A DNA stretch of 64,000 nt from an uncultured Oscillospiraceae bacterium (GCA_934539585.1 CAKTCT010000009.1:1-64000); one strand, 5' to 3'; counted from the stretch's first letter, positions 25,112-34,776 are shown. Numbers and translations: made by a program. Notes: a model not told the origin generated them from the letters alone.

Positions 25112-26059
25112 TTATCCGACGGTGTTTTTGGGATTGCCGTCCAGGAAGGCGAAAAGGTTGTCGGCGGAAATCTGCAAAAGCCGCTGGCGGGTCCCTCTGG
25201 GTCCCCAGGAGACGTGGGGCGTGACGATGCACCGGGGGTGGCGGACCAGGGGGGATTCCAGCCCGGCAGGTTCGGTTTCCAGGACGTCCACCGCCGCGGC
25301 GGAGAGCTGGCCGCTGTCCAGGGCGGCGGCTACGTCGGCTTCGTTGAGGATGGGGCCCCGGGCGGTGTTCAGCAGGATGGCTCCGGGGCGCATTCCGGAG
25401 AGGAAGGCCCGGTCAATCAGGCCCCGGGTCTCCGGGGTCAGGGGGCAGTGGATGGAAAGGACGTCGCTTTCCCGGCGGAGGACCTCCGGGGAGACCATGG
25501 GGACCGGCTCCCTCCCGTCGGGATGGCGGCGGCAGCCCAGGACCCGCATCCCCAGGGCCCGGCAGGCGTCGCCGAAGACCCGGCCGATGGAGCCGTAGCC
25601 GAAAATCCCCAGGGTCTTTCCCGCCAGCTCGGTCATGGGAACGGCGGTGACGCCGGGGTCCGCCGGGAGGGTCCAGCGCCCGGCCTTGACGTAGGCGGAA
25701 AACTCCGCCGCCCGGTTGGTCACGGCCAGGAGAAGGGCCAGGGCGTGCTGGGCCACGGCGTGGGAGGAGTACTCCGGCACGTTGCAGACAGTGATGCCCA
25801 GGGTCTTGGCGGCGGGAAGGTCGATGATGTTGTAGCCCGTGCCGAAAACGCCGATGTACCGGAGGTTCGGGCACTGCCGGAGGGTTTCCGCCTCCAGGGG
25901 GGTGCGGTTGACAAAGACGGCCTCGGCGTTTCCGATCCGCTCAGCGGCCAGGGCGTCCGGGGTCTCGTCGTACCAGGCAAGGTCCGGGAAACGCTCCGCT
26001 ACCGCCCAGGGCAGGCGGTCGTGGTTTACAAGGTATCCATCCAGGACGACGATCTTCAT
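25112..26059 (-). CDS. D-2-hydroxyacid dehydrogenase
   Basis: A 315-residue NAD-dependent dehydrogenase of the glycerate/hydroxypyruvate reductase type. It has GKTLGIFGYGSIGRVFGDACRALG (nucleotide-binding), the active-site Arg in LNTARGPILNE, the Glu in VDVLETEP and His in TPHVSWG. Its start overlaps the stop of the ABC exporter gene by 4 bp, an unexpected partner. Substrate not determined. Confidence 0.9.
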   Translation of the reverse strand: MKIVVLDGYLVNHDRLPWAVAERFPDLAWYDETPDALAAERIGNAEAVFVNRTPLEAETLRQCPNLRYIGVFGTGYNIIDLPAAKTLGITVCNVPEYSSHAVAQHALALLLAVTNRAAEFSAYVKAGRWTLPADPGVTAVPMTELAGKTLGIFGYGSIGRVFGDACRALGMRVLGCRRHPDGREPVPMVSPEVLRRESDVLSIHCPLTPETRGLIDRAFLSGMRPGAILLNTARGPILNEADVAAALDSGQLSAAAVDVLETEPAGLESPLVRHPRCIVTPHVSWGPRGTRQRLLQISADNLFAFLDGNPKNTVG

Positions 26060-27825
26060 GCGGGTTCCTCGGTCCGGACGAACTGGCTGTTATAGAGGTT
26101 GGCGTAGAAGCCGCCCTTGGCCAGGAGCTCCTGGTGGGTGCCCTGTTCCACCACGTGGCCCTGGTTCATGACCAGGATCACGTCGGCCTCCCGGATGGTG
26201 GAAAGGCGGTGGGCCACCACGAAGCTGGTGCGGCCCTCCATCATCTTCTGGAAGGCTTCCTGGACCAGGATTTCGGTGCGGGTGTCGATGTTGGAGGTGG
26301 CTTCGTCTAGGATCAGCATGGGCGGGTCCACCAGCATGACCCGGGCGATGCACAGAAGCTGCCGCTGGCCCTGGGAGAGGTTGCCGCCGTCCTCGGCGAT
26401 GATGGTGTCGTAGCCCTTGGGCAGGCGCTTGATGAAGCTGTGGGCGTGGGCCGCCTTGGCTGCGGCCAGGATTTCCTCGTCGGTGGCGTCGGGCTTGCCG
26501 TAGGCGATGTTCTCCCGGACGGTGCCGGAAAAGAGCCAGGACTCCTGGAGCACCATGCCGAACAGGGAACGCATGCTGTTCCGGGTCATGGAGCGGATGG
26601 GGGTGCCGTCGATGGAGATTTCCCCGGCGTTGACGTCGTAGAACCGCATGAGCAGGTTGATGAGGGTGGTTTTTCCGCAGCCGGTGGGGCCGACGATGGC
26701 CACACGCTGGCCGGGCCGGACCTTGAGGTTCATGTTCTCGATGAGGGGCCGGGCCGGGTCGTAGGAGAAGTCCACGCCGTTGATGTCCACCTGGCCCTTG
26801 CAGCCGGAGGCGACGATGGCATCGGGGGCGTCGGGGGTCTCCACCGGTTCATCCAGGACGGCAAAGACCCGCTGGGCCGAGGCGAAGGCGGTCTGGAGCT
26901 GGGTGATGATGCCGGTGACTTCGTTGAAGGGCTTGGTGTACTGCTGGGCGTAGCTCAGAAACATGGAAATCTGGCCCACGGAGATGTGCCCCGCAATGGC
27001 CGACACCGCGCCGGTGAGCCCCACGGCGGCGTACACCACGGCGTTGACGAACCGGGTGCTGGGGTTGGACAGGGAGGAGAAGAACTGGGCTTTCTGGCCC
27101 TGGTCGTAAAGGCGGCGGTTGATGCCGTCAAAGGCGGTCTCCGCCCGGTCCTCGAAGGTGAAGGCTTTGACCAGCTTCTGGTTGGCCACCATTTCCTCCA
27201 CGTAGCCGGAAAGCTCGCCCTGGATGGCGGTCTGGCCCCGGAAGTGCTTGTAGGAGTTCTTGGCGATGAAGGAGGCCACGAACAGGGACAGGGGCGTCAG
27301 CACAAAGACCAGCAGCGCCACCCAGACGTTGGCCATGAGCATGAACACCAGGGTGCCCACAATGGTCACGATGCCGGTGAACAGCTGGGTGAAGCCCTGG
27401 AGCAGGCCGTCGGAGACCTGGTCGATGTCGTTGACCACCCGGCTGATGAAGTCGCCGTGGGCGGTCTGGTCAATGTACCGCAGGGGCACGCCGTTCAATT
27501 TCTGGAACAGCTGGATCCGCAGGTCCTTCACCGTGCGGTAGGTGATGACGTTGGTGAAATAGGACATGAGCCACTGGAACAGCGCCGTCCCGGCCACCGA
27601 GGCGCAGAGGAGGATCAGCACCCGCAGGAGCCCTTTGTAATCCACGTTCCCCGCCTCAACGATGCAGTCCACGCCGTCGCCGATGAGGACCGGCACCGTC
27701 AGGGTCAGCAGCACGCTGATCAGGGCCGACGCCATGGCGGCGATGAGGTATCCCCGGTAGGGACGGGTGTAGGTCAGCAGGCGGCGAACGACGCTTTTAT
27801 CGATTTTCTTTCCGTTCTTGCTCAT
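26056..27825 (-). CDS. ABC exporter half-transporter, second subunit
   Basis: A 589-residue fusion of six membrane helices (about 15-310) and an ATPase domain. Walker A GPTGCGKTT, signature NLSQGQRQLL, Walker B MLILDEATSNID with catalytic Glu, and switch FVVAHRLSTI are present. It overlaps the partner gene by 4 bp, so they probably form a BmrCD/TM287-288-like heterodimeric exporter of drugs, lipids or peptides. Confidence 0.92.
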   Translation of the reverse strand: MSKNGKKIDKSVVRRLLTYTRPYRGYLIAAMASALISVLLTLTVPVLIGDGVDCIVEAGNVDYKGLLRVLILLCASVAGTALFQWLMSYFTNVITYRTVKDLRIQLFQKLNGVPLRYIDQTAHGDFISRVVNDIDQVSDGLLQGFTQLFTGIVTIVGTLVFMLMANVWVALLVFVLTPLSLFVASFIAKNSYKHFRGQTAIQGELSGYVEEMVANQKLVKAFTFEDRAETAFDGINRRLYDQGQKAQFFSSLSNPSTRFVNAVVYAAVGLTGAVSAIAGHISVGQISMFLSYAQQYTKPFNEVTGIITQLQTAFASAQRVFAVLDEPVETPDAPDAIVASGCKGQVDINGVDFSYDPARPLIENMNLKVRPGQRVAIVGPTGCGKTTLINLLMRFYDVNAGEISIDGTPIRSMTRNSMRSLFGMVLQESWLFSGTVRENIAYGKPDATDEEILAAAKAAHAHSFIKRLPKGYDTIIAEDGGNLSQGQRQLLCIARVMLVDPPMLILDEATSNIDTRTEILVQEAFQKMMEGRTSFVVAHRLSTIREADVILVMNQGHVVEQGTHQELLAKGGFYANLYNSQFVRTEEPA

Positions 27826-29555
27826 TTCGCCGCCTCCTCTGCGCTTAACTGGGACAGACAGATTTCCCGGTACACCGGGCAGTTTTCAAAGAGCTCCTCA
27901 TGGGTGCCGAGGCCCGCCATGCCGCCGTCGTCCAGGACCAGAATCCGGTCGGCGTAGCGGATGGTGCTGGCCCGCTGGGAGACCATGACCACCGTCATGC
28001 CCTTGGTGTCCTCCCGGAGGGCTTTCCGCAGGGCTGCGTCGGTGGCGAAGTCCAGGGCGCTGGCCGAGTCGTCCAGGATGAGGATGGAGGGCTTTCCGGC
28101 TAGGGCCCGGGCGATGGTCAGCCGCTGCTTCTGGCCGCCGGAGAAGTTCTTGCCGCCCTGCTCCACCCGGGTGTCCAGCTTCTGGGGAAGGGCTTCCACA
28201 AAGGGTCTGGCCTGGGCGGTCTCCAGGGCGGCCCAGAGGTCCTCATCGGTGGCGGAGGGGTCCGCCCAACAGAGGTTTTCCCCGATGGTCCCGGAGACCA
28301 CCGCCGCTTTCTGGGGGACCATCCCCACCAGCCGCCGCAGCTGGGAGAGGGGGTACTCCCTGACGTCCCGGCCAAAGACCCTGACGGAGCCGGAGGTCAC
28401 GTCGTAAAACCGGGGAATCAGGCTGACAAAGGTGGACTTGCCCGAGCCGGTGCCGCCGATAACGCCCAGGGTCTCCCCGGGGTTCAGGGCGACGGTGATG
28501 CCGGTGAGGGAGGGCTCCTCGGCTCCGGCGTAGGCAAAGACGGCCTGGTCAAATTCCAGGGCGGGGGCGCCGGAGACGGGGGCGATCTCCCCGGCGGCTT
28601 CGTCCTTCACCGAAGGCTCCGTTTCCAGGACCTCGTTGACCCGGGTGGCGGAGGCGGAGGCTTTGGTGAAGGTCACCACCAGGTTGGCCACCACGATGAG
28701 GGCCTGGAGAATCTGGGTCATGTAGTTGACGAAGGCGATGATCTCGCCCTGGGTCAGCCGGCCGGAATCCACCCGGAACCCGCCGAACCAGAGGATGGCC
28801 ACGATGCCCAGGTTCATGATGACGTAGGTCAGGGGGTTCAGAAGGGCCGAAAGCCGTCCCACCCGCACCGAGGTGTTGGCCAGGTCGTCGCTGGCGCTTG
28901 TGAACCGGGAAAGCTCCGCGTCCTGCTTGGAGAAGGCCCGGATGACCCGGGCGCCTTCCAGGTTTTCCCGGGTGATCAGGGAGATTTTGTCCAGCTTCTT
29001 CTGCATAACCCGGAAAAAGGGCACCGAACGGCTCATGACGAAGTAGAGGACCCCCACGATGAGGGGGAACACCACCAGGAAGATCAGGGAGAGCTTTACG
29101 TCAATGGTAAAGGCCATGACCACCGCGCCGATGGCCAGGAAGGGGGCCCGGACCACCAGGCGGATCAGCATGGCCACGGCTACCTGGAGCTGGTTCACGT
29201 CGTTGGTCAGCCGGGTCACCAGGGAGTGGGTCCCGAAGCGGTCCAGCTCGGCGTGGGAGAACTGGTTGATTCGGGCGTACATCTCCCGGCGGAGGTTGGT
29301 GCCCACCCCCTGGGAGGCAATGGAGGCGCTGTACTGGCAGACCAGGGCGCACCCCAGGCTCACCGCCGCAATGAGCAGCAGCAGACCGCCCATCCGGAAC
29401 ACATACCCCTTGTCGGCGTTTTTCACGCCCACGTCGATGATTTTAGCCATGACCAGGGGGACGATGAGCTCCAGCACGGCCTCCATCCACTTGAAAATCG
29501 GCCCGACGATGACCTGCTTCTTATAGTCCTTCAAAAATCGCCGCAGCTTCCACAT
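27822..29555 (-). CDS. ABC exporter half-transporter, first subunit
   Basis: A 577-residue half-transporter. Walker A GGTGSGKST and signature NFSGGQKQRLTIARAL are intact, but the residue after Walker B (ILILDDSASALD) is Asp instead of the catalytic Glu. That is the degenerate site typical of one half of heterodimeric exporters, so ATP is probably hydrolysed mainly at the other site, whose Glu is in the partner. AAGGAGG precedes the ATG; first gene of a three-gene operon. Confidence 0.92.
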   Translation of the reverse strand: MWKLRRFLKDYKKQVIVGPIFKWMEAVLELIVPLVMAKIIDVGVKNADKGYVFRMGGLLLLIAAVSLGCALVCQYSASIASQGVGTNLRREMYARINQFSHAELDRFGTHSLVTRLTNDVNQLQVAVAMLIRLVVRAPFLAIGAVVMAFTIDVKLSLIFLVVFPLIVGVLYFVMSRSVPFFRVMQKKLDKISLITRENLEGARVIRAFSKQDAELSRFTSASDDLANTSVRVGRLSALLNPLTYVIMNLGIVAILWFGGFRVDSGRLTQGEIIAFVNYMTQILQALIVVANLVVTFTKASASATRVNEVLETEPSVKDEAAGEIAPVSGAPALEFDQAVFAYAGAEEPSLTGITVALNPGETLGVIGGTGSGKSTFVSLIPRFYDVTSGSVRVFGRDVREYPLSQLRRLVGMVPQKAAVVSGTIGENLCWADPSATDEDLWAALETAQARPFVEALPQKLDTRVEQGGKNFSGGQKQRLTIARALAGKPSILILDDSASALDFATDAALRKALREDTKGMTVVMVSQRASTIRYADRILVLDDGGMAGLGTHEELFENCPVYREICLSQLSAEEAAK

Positions 29556-29725
29556 ATCCGGCGTTCCCTCCTTAAAATCGTGCTACACTTTATTGTACCA
29601 CAGTTTTCGGGAGAAGGACAGACTTTTTCCGGCTGGGTTTTTCCCAAAAAAGAGACGGATTTTCAGCAATTTTTCCGAAATCGCGGATTTTACAAAGAAG
29701 CCATGACTTTCTTCCCGGGACATGC

Positions 29726-29731
29726 TATACT
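29726..29731 (+). promoter_or_regulatory. -10 element of the exonuclease III operon
   Basis: TATACT with a poor -35 (ATGACT at 29703-29708, 17-bp spacer). Confidence 0.5.
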
Positions 29732-29759
29732 ATTCTTAATGGTAAGGAGCGGATGAGCG

Positions 29760-30512
29760 ATGAAATTGGTATCCTGGAACGTAAACGGCCTCCGGGCCTG
29801 CATGGGCAAGGGCTTCCCGGAGTTCCTCCGGGCGGCGGACCCGGACATTCTCTGCCTGCAGGAGACGAAAATGCAGCGGGAACAGGCGGACTTCACCCTG
29901 GAGGGCTATGAGGAATATTGGAACAGCGCCGAGAAAAAGGGCTACTCCGGCACGGCGGTGTTCACCAAGGAGCGGCCCCTGTCCGTCTCCTACGGCATAG
30001 GGCTTCCGGAGCACGACAGCGAGGGCCGGGTCATTACCGCCGAGTACCCGGAGTTTTACCTGGTCAACGTCTACACCCCCAACTCTCAGCAGGAGCTGGC
30101 CCGGCTTTCCTACCGCATGGAGTGGGAGGACGCTTTCCGGGGGTATTTAAAGGCCCTGGACGCCAAAAAACCGGTGGTCGTCTGCGGGGACATGAACGTG
30201 GCCCATGAGGAGATCGACCTGAAAAACCCGAAAACCAACCGGAAAAACGCCGGCTTCACCGACGAGGAGCGGCAGAAAATGACCGAGCTCCTGGCTTCCG
30301 GCTTTACGGACACCTTCCGGATGCTCTACCCCGATTTGGAGGGAGTTTACAGCTGGTGGTCCTACCGGTTCCGGGCCCGGGAGAAAAACGCCGGATGGCG
30401 CATCGACTACTTCCTGGTGTCCGACCGGCTGAAGGACCGGGTGGCTGACAGCCGCATCGATACCGGCGTTTTCGGCAGCGACCACTGCCCGGTGGAACTG
30501 ATTCTCAGATAA
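29760..30512 (+). CDS. xth: Exodeoxyribonuclease III (AP endonuclease)
   Basis: A 250-residue base-excision repair nuclease that cuts DNA at abasic sites. Motifs: MKLVSWNVNGLRA, ILCLQETKMQ (metal-binding Glu), VVCGDMNVAHEEIDL (Asp/Asn pair), GFTDEER and the C-terminal GVFGSDHCPVEL with the catalytic His. First gene of an operon with sirtuin, an AI-2E-type membrane protein and a nitroreductase. Confidence 0.95.
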   Translation: MKLVSWNVNGLRACMGKGFPEFLRAADPDILCLQETKMQREQADFTLEGYEEYWNSAEKKGYSGTAVFTKERPLSVSYGIGLPEHDSEGRVITAEYPEFYLVNVYTPNSQQELARLSYRMEWEDAFRGYLKALDAKKPVVVCGDMNVAHEEIDLKNPKTNRKNAGFTDEERQKMTELLASGFTDTFRMLYPDLEGVYSWWSYRFRAREKNAGWRIDYFLVSDRLKDRVADSRIDTGVFGSDHCPVELILR

Positions 30513-30527
30513 GAAAGGGAGAGACCC

Positions 30528-31277
30528 ATGACCGGCGACCAACAGACCTTGCAGGATTGGATCAACGAAAGCCGCAGCCTGGTGTTTTTCGGCGGAGCGG
30601 GGGTGTCCACGGAAAGCGGCATCCCGGATTTCCGCAGCACCGGCGGCCTTTACAACCAGACCTACGATTACCCTCCGGAGACCATTCTCAGCCACGAGTT
30701 TTTTGAGGAGAGCCCCCGGGAATTCTACCGCTTTTACCGGGACAAGATGCTCTGCCTGACGGCGAAGCCCAACGTCGCCCATCGGAAGCTGGCAGAGCTG
30801 GAAGCCGCCGGAATCCTCTCCGCGGTGATCACCCAGAACATCGACGGCCTCCACCAGGCCGCCGGGAGCCGGAACGTTCTGGAGCTTCACGGCTCCGTCC
30901 ACCGGAACTACTGTCAGCGGTGCGGGAAATTCTTCACTGCGGAGGAAATCCTCCACAGTGAGGGCGTGGCCCGGTGTTCCTGCGGCGGAATCGTCAAGCC
31001 CGACGTGGTCCTCTACGGCGAAAACCTGGACCAGCGCACCCTCCGGTTGTCCATAGAGGCTCTGGAGGCGGCAGACTGCGTCATTGTGGGCGGCACCTCC
31101 CTGGCGGTGTACCCCGCTGCCGGACTGCTCCGGTACTACACCGGGGACCGGTTGGTCCTCATCAACAAAAGCCCCACTCCCTACGACGACGCGGCCGATC
31201 TACGGATTTCCGGCCCCATCGGGGAGATTCTGGGACAAATCGCCGTTTCACCTTGCCGGAGGGAGCCCCGCTTATGA
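30528..31277 (+). CDS. NAD-dependent protein deacetylase (sirtuin)
   Basis: A 249-residue class sirtuin that removes acyl groups from lysines using NAD. GAGVSTESGIPDFRS (from residue 23), TQNIDGLH, the catalytic His121 (ELHGSVH) and the zinc cysteines Cys129, Cys132, Cys150, Cys152 are all present. The CSCGG second pair is one residue closer than the usual CxxC. It lies 15 bp after the exonuclease gene and overlaps the next gene by 4 bp. Confidence 0.92.
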   Translation: MTGDQQTLQDWINESRSLVFFGGAGVSTESGIPDFRSTGGLYNQTYDYPPETILSHEFFEESPREFYRFYRDKMLCLTAKPNVAHRKLAELEAAGILSAVITQNIDGLHQAAGSRNVLELHGSVHRNYCQRCGKFFTAEEILHSEGVARCSCGGIVKPDVVLYGENLDQRTLRLSIEALEAADCVIVGGTSLAVYPAAGLLRYYTGDRLVLINKSPTPYDDAADLRISGPIGEILGQIAVSPCRREPRL

Positions 31278-32536
31278 AAATGGATTTCAACCGAAAGTAT
31301 ACAACCATCGCATTATACTCCCTGTTGGTCATTGCCGCCGGGGCCTGCATCATCATGGCCGTGGTGAAGATCCGGGCCGTGGGGGCTCTGGTGGGGAAGG
31401 TCCTGTCGATTCTGCAGCCTTTTATCTGGGGGTTTGCCATTGCCTACATCCTGAATCCCCTGATGAACGCCATGGAACGGCTGCTGACGAAGGTCAGCAA
31501 GGGCGCTATGGGGGCCCGGGCCAAGCGGCGGTTGTCGGTGCTTCTGGCGTATCTCATCAGCCTGGCGGTGCTGGTGGTGTTCTTCCGCATCGTCATTCCC
31601 CAGATCGGGCTGAGCCTGGCCGCCTTGGCCAATCAGATTCCCGAGTGGCTGGAAAAGCTCCGGGACCTGGCCGTGGACCTCATCAACAAGTACGACCTGG
31701 AAAGCCTGCCCACCTCCACCATCGACAAGCTCATCGCCACCGCCGAGGGACTGGTGGAGAGCTTCGCCGCCAAGCTGCCCACCATGGTGCCCCAGCTGCT
31801 GCAAATGACCTGGAGCCTGACGGCGGGGCTGATCAACATTCTGGTGGGGGTCATCATTTCCATTTACCTTCTGCTCCAGAAGGAGCTGTTTTTCGCCCAC
31901 ATCAAGAAGCTCCTGACGGCGCTGCTTTCGGAAAAGCGGGTGGAGCGCATCCTCTATGTCACCCATAAGTGCCACGGCGTCTTCGGCGGGTTCATCTCCG
32001 GGAAGATTCTGGATTCCCTGATCATCGGCCTGCTGTGCCTGCTGTTCATGACGATTTTCCGCTGGCCCTACGCCATGCTCATCAGCGTCATTGTGGGCGT
32101 CACCAACGTGATTCCGTATTTCGGGCCCTTCTTCGGGGCCATTCCCTCCATTCTCATCCTGCTGATCGTGGACCCGCTGACGGCTTTCTGGTTCGCGCTG
32201 TTCATCCTGCTGCTCCAGCAGCTGGACGGCAACGTCATCGGCCCCAAGATTCTGGGGGATTCCACCGGGCTGTCGCCCTTTTGGGTCATCTTCGCCATTA
32301 CCATTTTCGGCAGCCTCATGGGAGTGGTGGGGATGTTCATCGGCGTGCCGCTGTTCGCCGTGATCTACTCCCTGGTGGCGGAATTTACGGAATACCGCCT
32401 GAAATCCCGGTCCCTCCCGGCGGAAACGGCGGCCTACGCCTCCCCGGAGCACCCCCTTCTCCCCGGGAAAACCAAGAAACCCAGCCGGTTCCGCCTGAAA
32501 AAGCGCCCCGGTTCTTCAGATGAAAGGAAGTCCTGA
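31274..32536 (+). CDS. AI-2E family transporter
   Basis: A 420-residue membrane protein of the AI-2E/YtvI family (PF01594), with about eight membrane segments. Markers: LQPFIWGFAIAYILNPL near the N-terminus, the GGFISGKILDSLIIGLLCL block and PLFAVIYSLVAEF. The transported compound is uncertain despite the family name. The ATG at 31274 overlaps the sirtuin stop. The last about 50 residues are a charged tail. Confidence 0.9.
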   Translation: MKMDFNRKYTTIALYSLLVIAAGACIIMAVVKIRAVGALVGKVLSILQPFIWGFAIAYILNPLMNAMERLLTKVSKGAMGARAKRRLSVLLAYLISLAVLVVFFRIVIPQIGLSLAALANQIPEWLEKLRDLAVDLINKYDLESLPTSTIDKLIATAEGLVESFAAKLPTMVPQLLQMTWSLTAGLINILVGVIISIYLLLQKELFFAHIKKLLTALLSEKRVERILYVTHKCHGVFGGFISGKILDSLIIGLLCLLFMTIFRWPYAMLISVIVGVTNVIPYFGPFFGAIPSILILLIVDPLTAFWFALFILLLQQLDGNVIGPKILGDSTGLSPFWVIFAITIFGSLMGVVGMFIGVPLFAVIYSLVAEFTEYRLKSRSLPAETAAYASPEHPLLPGKTKKPSRFRLKKRPGSSDERKS

Positions 32537-32538
32537 CC

Positions 32539-33114
32539 ATGTCTGTTCTGGAACTGATGAAAACCCGCCGCACCTACCGCCGGTTCGCCCAGCGGCCTGT
32601 CCCGGAGGAGGTGGTGGCCCAGATGCTGGAGGCCGCCCGGTACGCTCCCAGCGCCGCCAACTTGCAGCCCTTGAAATACCTGGTGATCCGCTCCCCAGAG
32701 TTGGTGGAGCAGGTCTTCGCCCGCACCCGCTGGGCCGGGTATCTTCCCCCGGAGGACGGCGTCCCCAAGGAAGGGGAGCGGCCCGTCCTGTTCGTGGTGG
32801 TTCTGGAGGACAGCCAGATTTCCAAAAGCGTCTACGTGGCCACCGACGCCGGGCTGGCCATCTCCAACATGACCCTGGCCGCCTGGGAGCACGGGGTGGG
32901 CAGTTGCATCATCGGCTCCTGCGACAAGGAGTGGATGGCGGAATTTTTCCGGCTGCCGGAAAACCTCCGGGTCCATTCGGTGGTGGCCTTTGGGTACCCC
33001 ACCCACACCTCGGTCTGCGAGGACCTGACCGACTCCGTCCGGTACTACCTGGATGCCGCCGGGAACTACCGGGTCCCCAAGCGGAAGACCGAGGACATCG
33101 TCAAGTTCCTGTGA
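32539..33114 (+). CDS. Nitroreductase family protein
   Basis: A 191-residue FMN-dependent oxidoreductase. MSVLELMKTRRTYRRFAQRPV and AARYAPSAANLQPLKYLVI form the FMN-binding start, with WEHGVGSCIIGSCDKE and GYPTH later. Last gene of its operon, 2 bp after the previous stop, followed by a strong terminator. Confidence 0.9.
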   Translation: MSVLELMKTRRTYRRFAQRPVPEEVVAQMLEAARYAPSAANLQPLKYLVIRSPELVEQVFARTRWAGYLPPEDGVPKEGERPVLFVVVLEDSQISKSVYVATDAGLAISNMTLAAWEHGVGSCIIGSCDKEWMAEFFRLPENLRVHSVVAFGYPTHTSVCEDLTDSVRYYLDAAGNYRVPKRKTEDIVKFL

Positions 33115-33129
33115 CCGCATTTGCAGAAA

Positions 33130-33182
33130 AAACGCCGCCGGACCTTCCCATGAGGAGAGTTCCGGCGGCGTTTGCCGTCTTT
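33130..33182. terminator. Bidirectional terminator
   Basis: AACGCCGCCGGA/TCCGGCGGCGTT 12-bp stem between convergent genes, T-run on the plus side (CGTCTTTTT) and A-run (AAAAAA) on the other. Confidence 0.92.
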
Positions 33183-34070
33183 TTAAAGGGAATCCATGGC
33201 CCAGGTTGCCGCACCCAGGAGTCCGGCTTTGTTGCCGAGCCTTGCCCGGACCACGGCGAGCCCTTTCCGGAAGCTGGGCATCACAAGGCTGTCCAGCCGG
33301 GCCTGGAGCTGTTCCTGGATGTAGGGCTCGTTCATGATCCCGCCGCCCAGGACCACGCAGGGGGGATTGAACACGTGGATCAGGGAGGCGAGTCCGCAGG
33401 CGATTTCGTCGATCCAGGCGTCCACAACGGACTTGGCCGCCGGGTCCCCGGCGTTCAGCGCTTCAAAGATGATGCGGCCGTTTTCCCAGGCGGGACAGAC
33501 CTTTCTTGCCTCCCGGACCAGGGCGGTGGTGGAGGCGTACTGCTCGTAACAGCCCCTGCTTCCGCAGGCGCAAGAGAGGCCGTCCTTGTGGGTGACGATG
33601 TGGCCCACCTCTCCGGCCACGCCGCCGGTCCCCCGGAGGAGGCTGCCTCCCAGGACGACCCCGCCGCCGATGCCGGTGCCGTAGGTCAGGCAGAGGTAGT
33701 CGGAGAAGCCCTTGGCCGCGCCGAAGGCTCCCTCCCCCAGGGCCGCGGCGTTGACGTCGTTTTCCACCGCCGTGGGGACGTGGTAGCGGGCTTCCAGGAG
33801 GGATTTCACCTTGGTTCCGGTATAATAGGGAATATTTTCGTTGGCAAAGAGGATTTCTCCCCGGAAAGCGTCCACCTGTCCCGCCGTGGAAATGCCGATG
33901 CGGTCATAGCCGCGGTAGCCGTCCAGGATGCGGAAAAGCCGCTCCATCAGGGCGGGGCCCCCTTGCTTTCCGTCGGAGGGGTGCTCGGCAAAGGAGAGGA
34001 GCTCCCCGGTTCCGGAGACCTCTCCCACCTTGATGGCGGTGCCGCCGATGTCGGCCGCGAGGATTTTCAT
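33183..34070 (-). CDS. nanK: ROK-family sugar kinase, probably N-acetylmannosamine kinase
   Basis: A 295-residue ROK protein. LAADIGGTAIKVGEV is the phosphate-binding start, AVENDVNAAALGEG holds the catalytic Asp, and CACGSRGCYEQYAS is the ROK zinc motif. No DNA-binding domain, so it is a kinase, not a repressor. It lies 10 bp behind nanE, which suggests it phosphorylates N-acetylmannosamine. GGAGG precedes the ATG. Glucokinase activity cannot be excluded. Confidence 0.87.
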   Translation of the reverse strand: MKILAADIGGTAIKVGEVSGTGELLSFAEHPSDGKQGGPALMERLFRILDGYRGYDRIGISTAGQVDAFRGEILFANENIPYYTGTKVKSLLEARYHVPTAVENDVNAAALGEGAFGAAKGFSDYLCLTYGTGIGGGVVLGGSLLRGTGGVAGEVGHIVTHKDGLSCACGSRGCYEQYASTTALVREARKVCPAWENGRIIFEALNAGDPAAKSVVDAWIDEIACGLASLIHVFNPPCVVLGGGIMNEPYIQEQLQARLDSLVMPSFRKGLAVVRARLGNKAGLLGAATWAMDSL

Positions 34071-34080
34071 GGCGGCCTCC

Positions 34081-34776
34081 TTACTTTTCAATGGCGGAGA
34101 CGAACCGCCGGGTGATCTCCCGGGGCCGGGTGATGGCGGTGCCCACCACCGCCGCCGTGGCTCCGGTGGCCAGGGCCCGTTCCAGCTGCTCCGGGGTCCA
34201 GATGCCGCCCTCGGCGATGACGGGGATGGTTAGGGTGCGGGCCAGCTTTTCGATCATTTCGAAGTCCGGCAGGCTCCGGCCCTTGGTGTAGGAGGTGTAG
34301 CCGCTGAGGGTGGTGCCCACGCAGTCGAAGCCCAGGCGCTGGGCCTCCACGCCTTCCTCAAAGGTAGAGCAGTCGGCCATGAACAGGGCGTCGGGGTACT
34401 TTTCCCGGATCACGGGGAACAGCTCCGAAATGGTGACGCCGCCGTGGCGGACCCGCTTGGTGGCGTCCATGGCGATGATGTCGCAGCCGCTTTCCATCAG
34501 GGCGTCCACCTCGGTCATGGTGGGGGTGATGTAGACGTCGGCTCCCACGCCGTCGTAGACCTGTTTGATCAGGCCGATCACCGGCAGGTCCACGGTCTCT
34601 TTGATGGCCTTGATGTCCTCCACGGAGTTGGAGCGGATGCCCCTGGCCCCGCCCTCAAAGGCGGCAAAGGCCATCCGGGACATGATGTAGGAGCTGTGGA
34701 GGGGCTCGTCGGCCAAAGCCTGGCAGGAGACGATCAGGTGTCCCCGGAGGGCGTCGAAAATCTCGGTATGTTTCAT
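34081..34776 (-). CDS. nanE: N-acetylmannosamine-6-phosphate 2-epimerase
   Basis: A 231-residue TIM-barrel enzyme converting ManNAc-6-P to GlcNAc-6-P in sialic acid breakdown. Markers: HLIVSCQALADEPLHS, GARGIRSNS, GLIKQVY, DIIAMDATKRVRHGG (catalytic Lys region) and VIAEGGIWTPEQL. No NanA lyase or sialidase is within the window; the operon covers the epimerase and kinase steps only. AAAGGA precedes the ATG at 34776. Confidence 0.93.
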   Translation of the reverse strand: MKHTEIFDALRGHLIVSCQALADEPLHSSYIMSRMAFAAFEGGARGIRSNSVEDIKAIKETVDLPVIGLIKQVYDGVGADVYITPTMTEVDALMESGCDIIAMDATKRVRHGGVTISELFPVIREKYPDALFMADCSTFEEGVEAQRLGFDCVGTTLSGYTSYTKGRSLPDFEMIEKLARTLTIPVIAEGGIWTPEQLERALATGATAAVVGTAITRPREITRRFVSAIEK

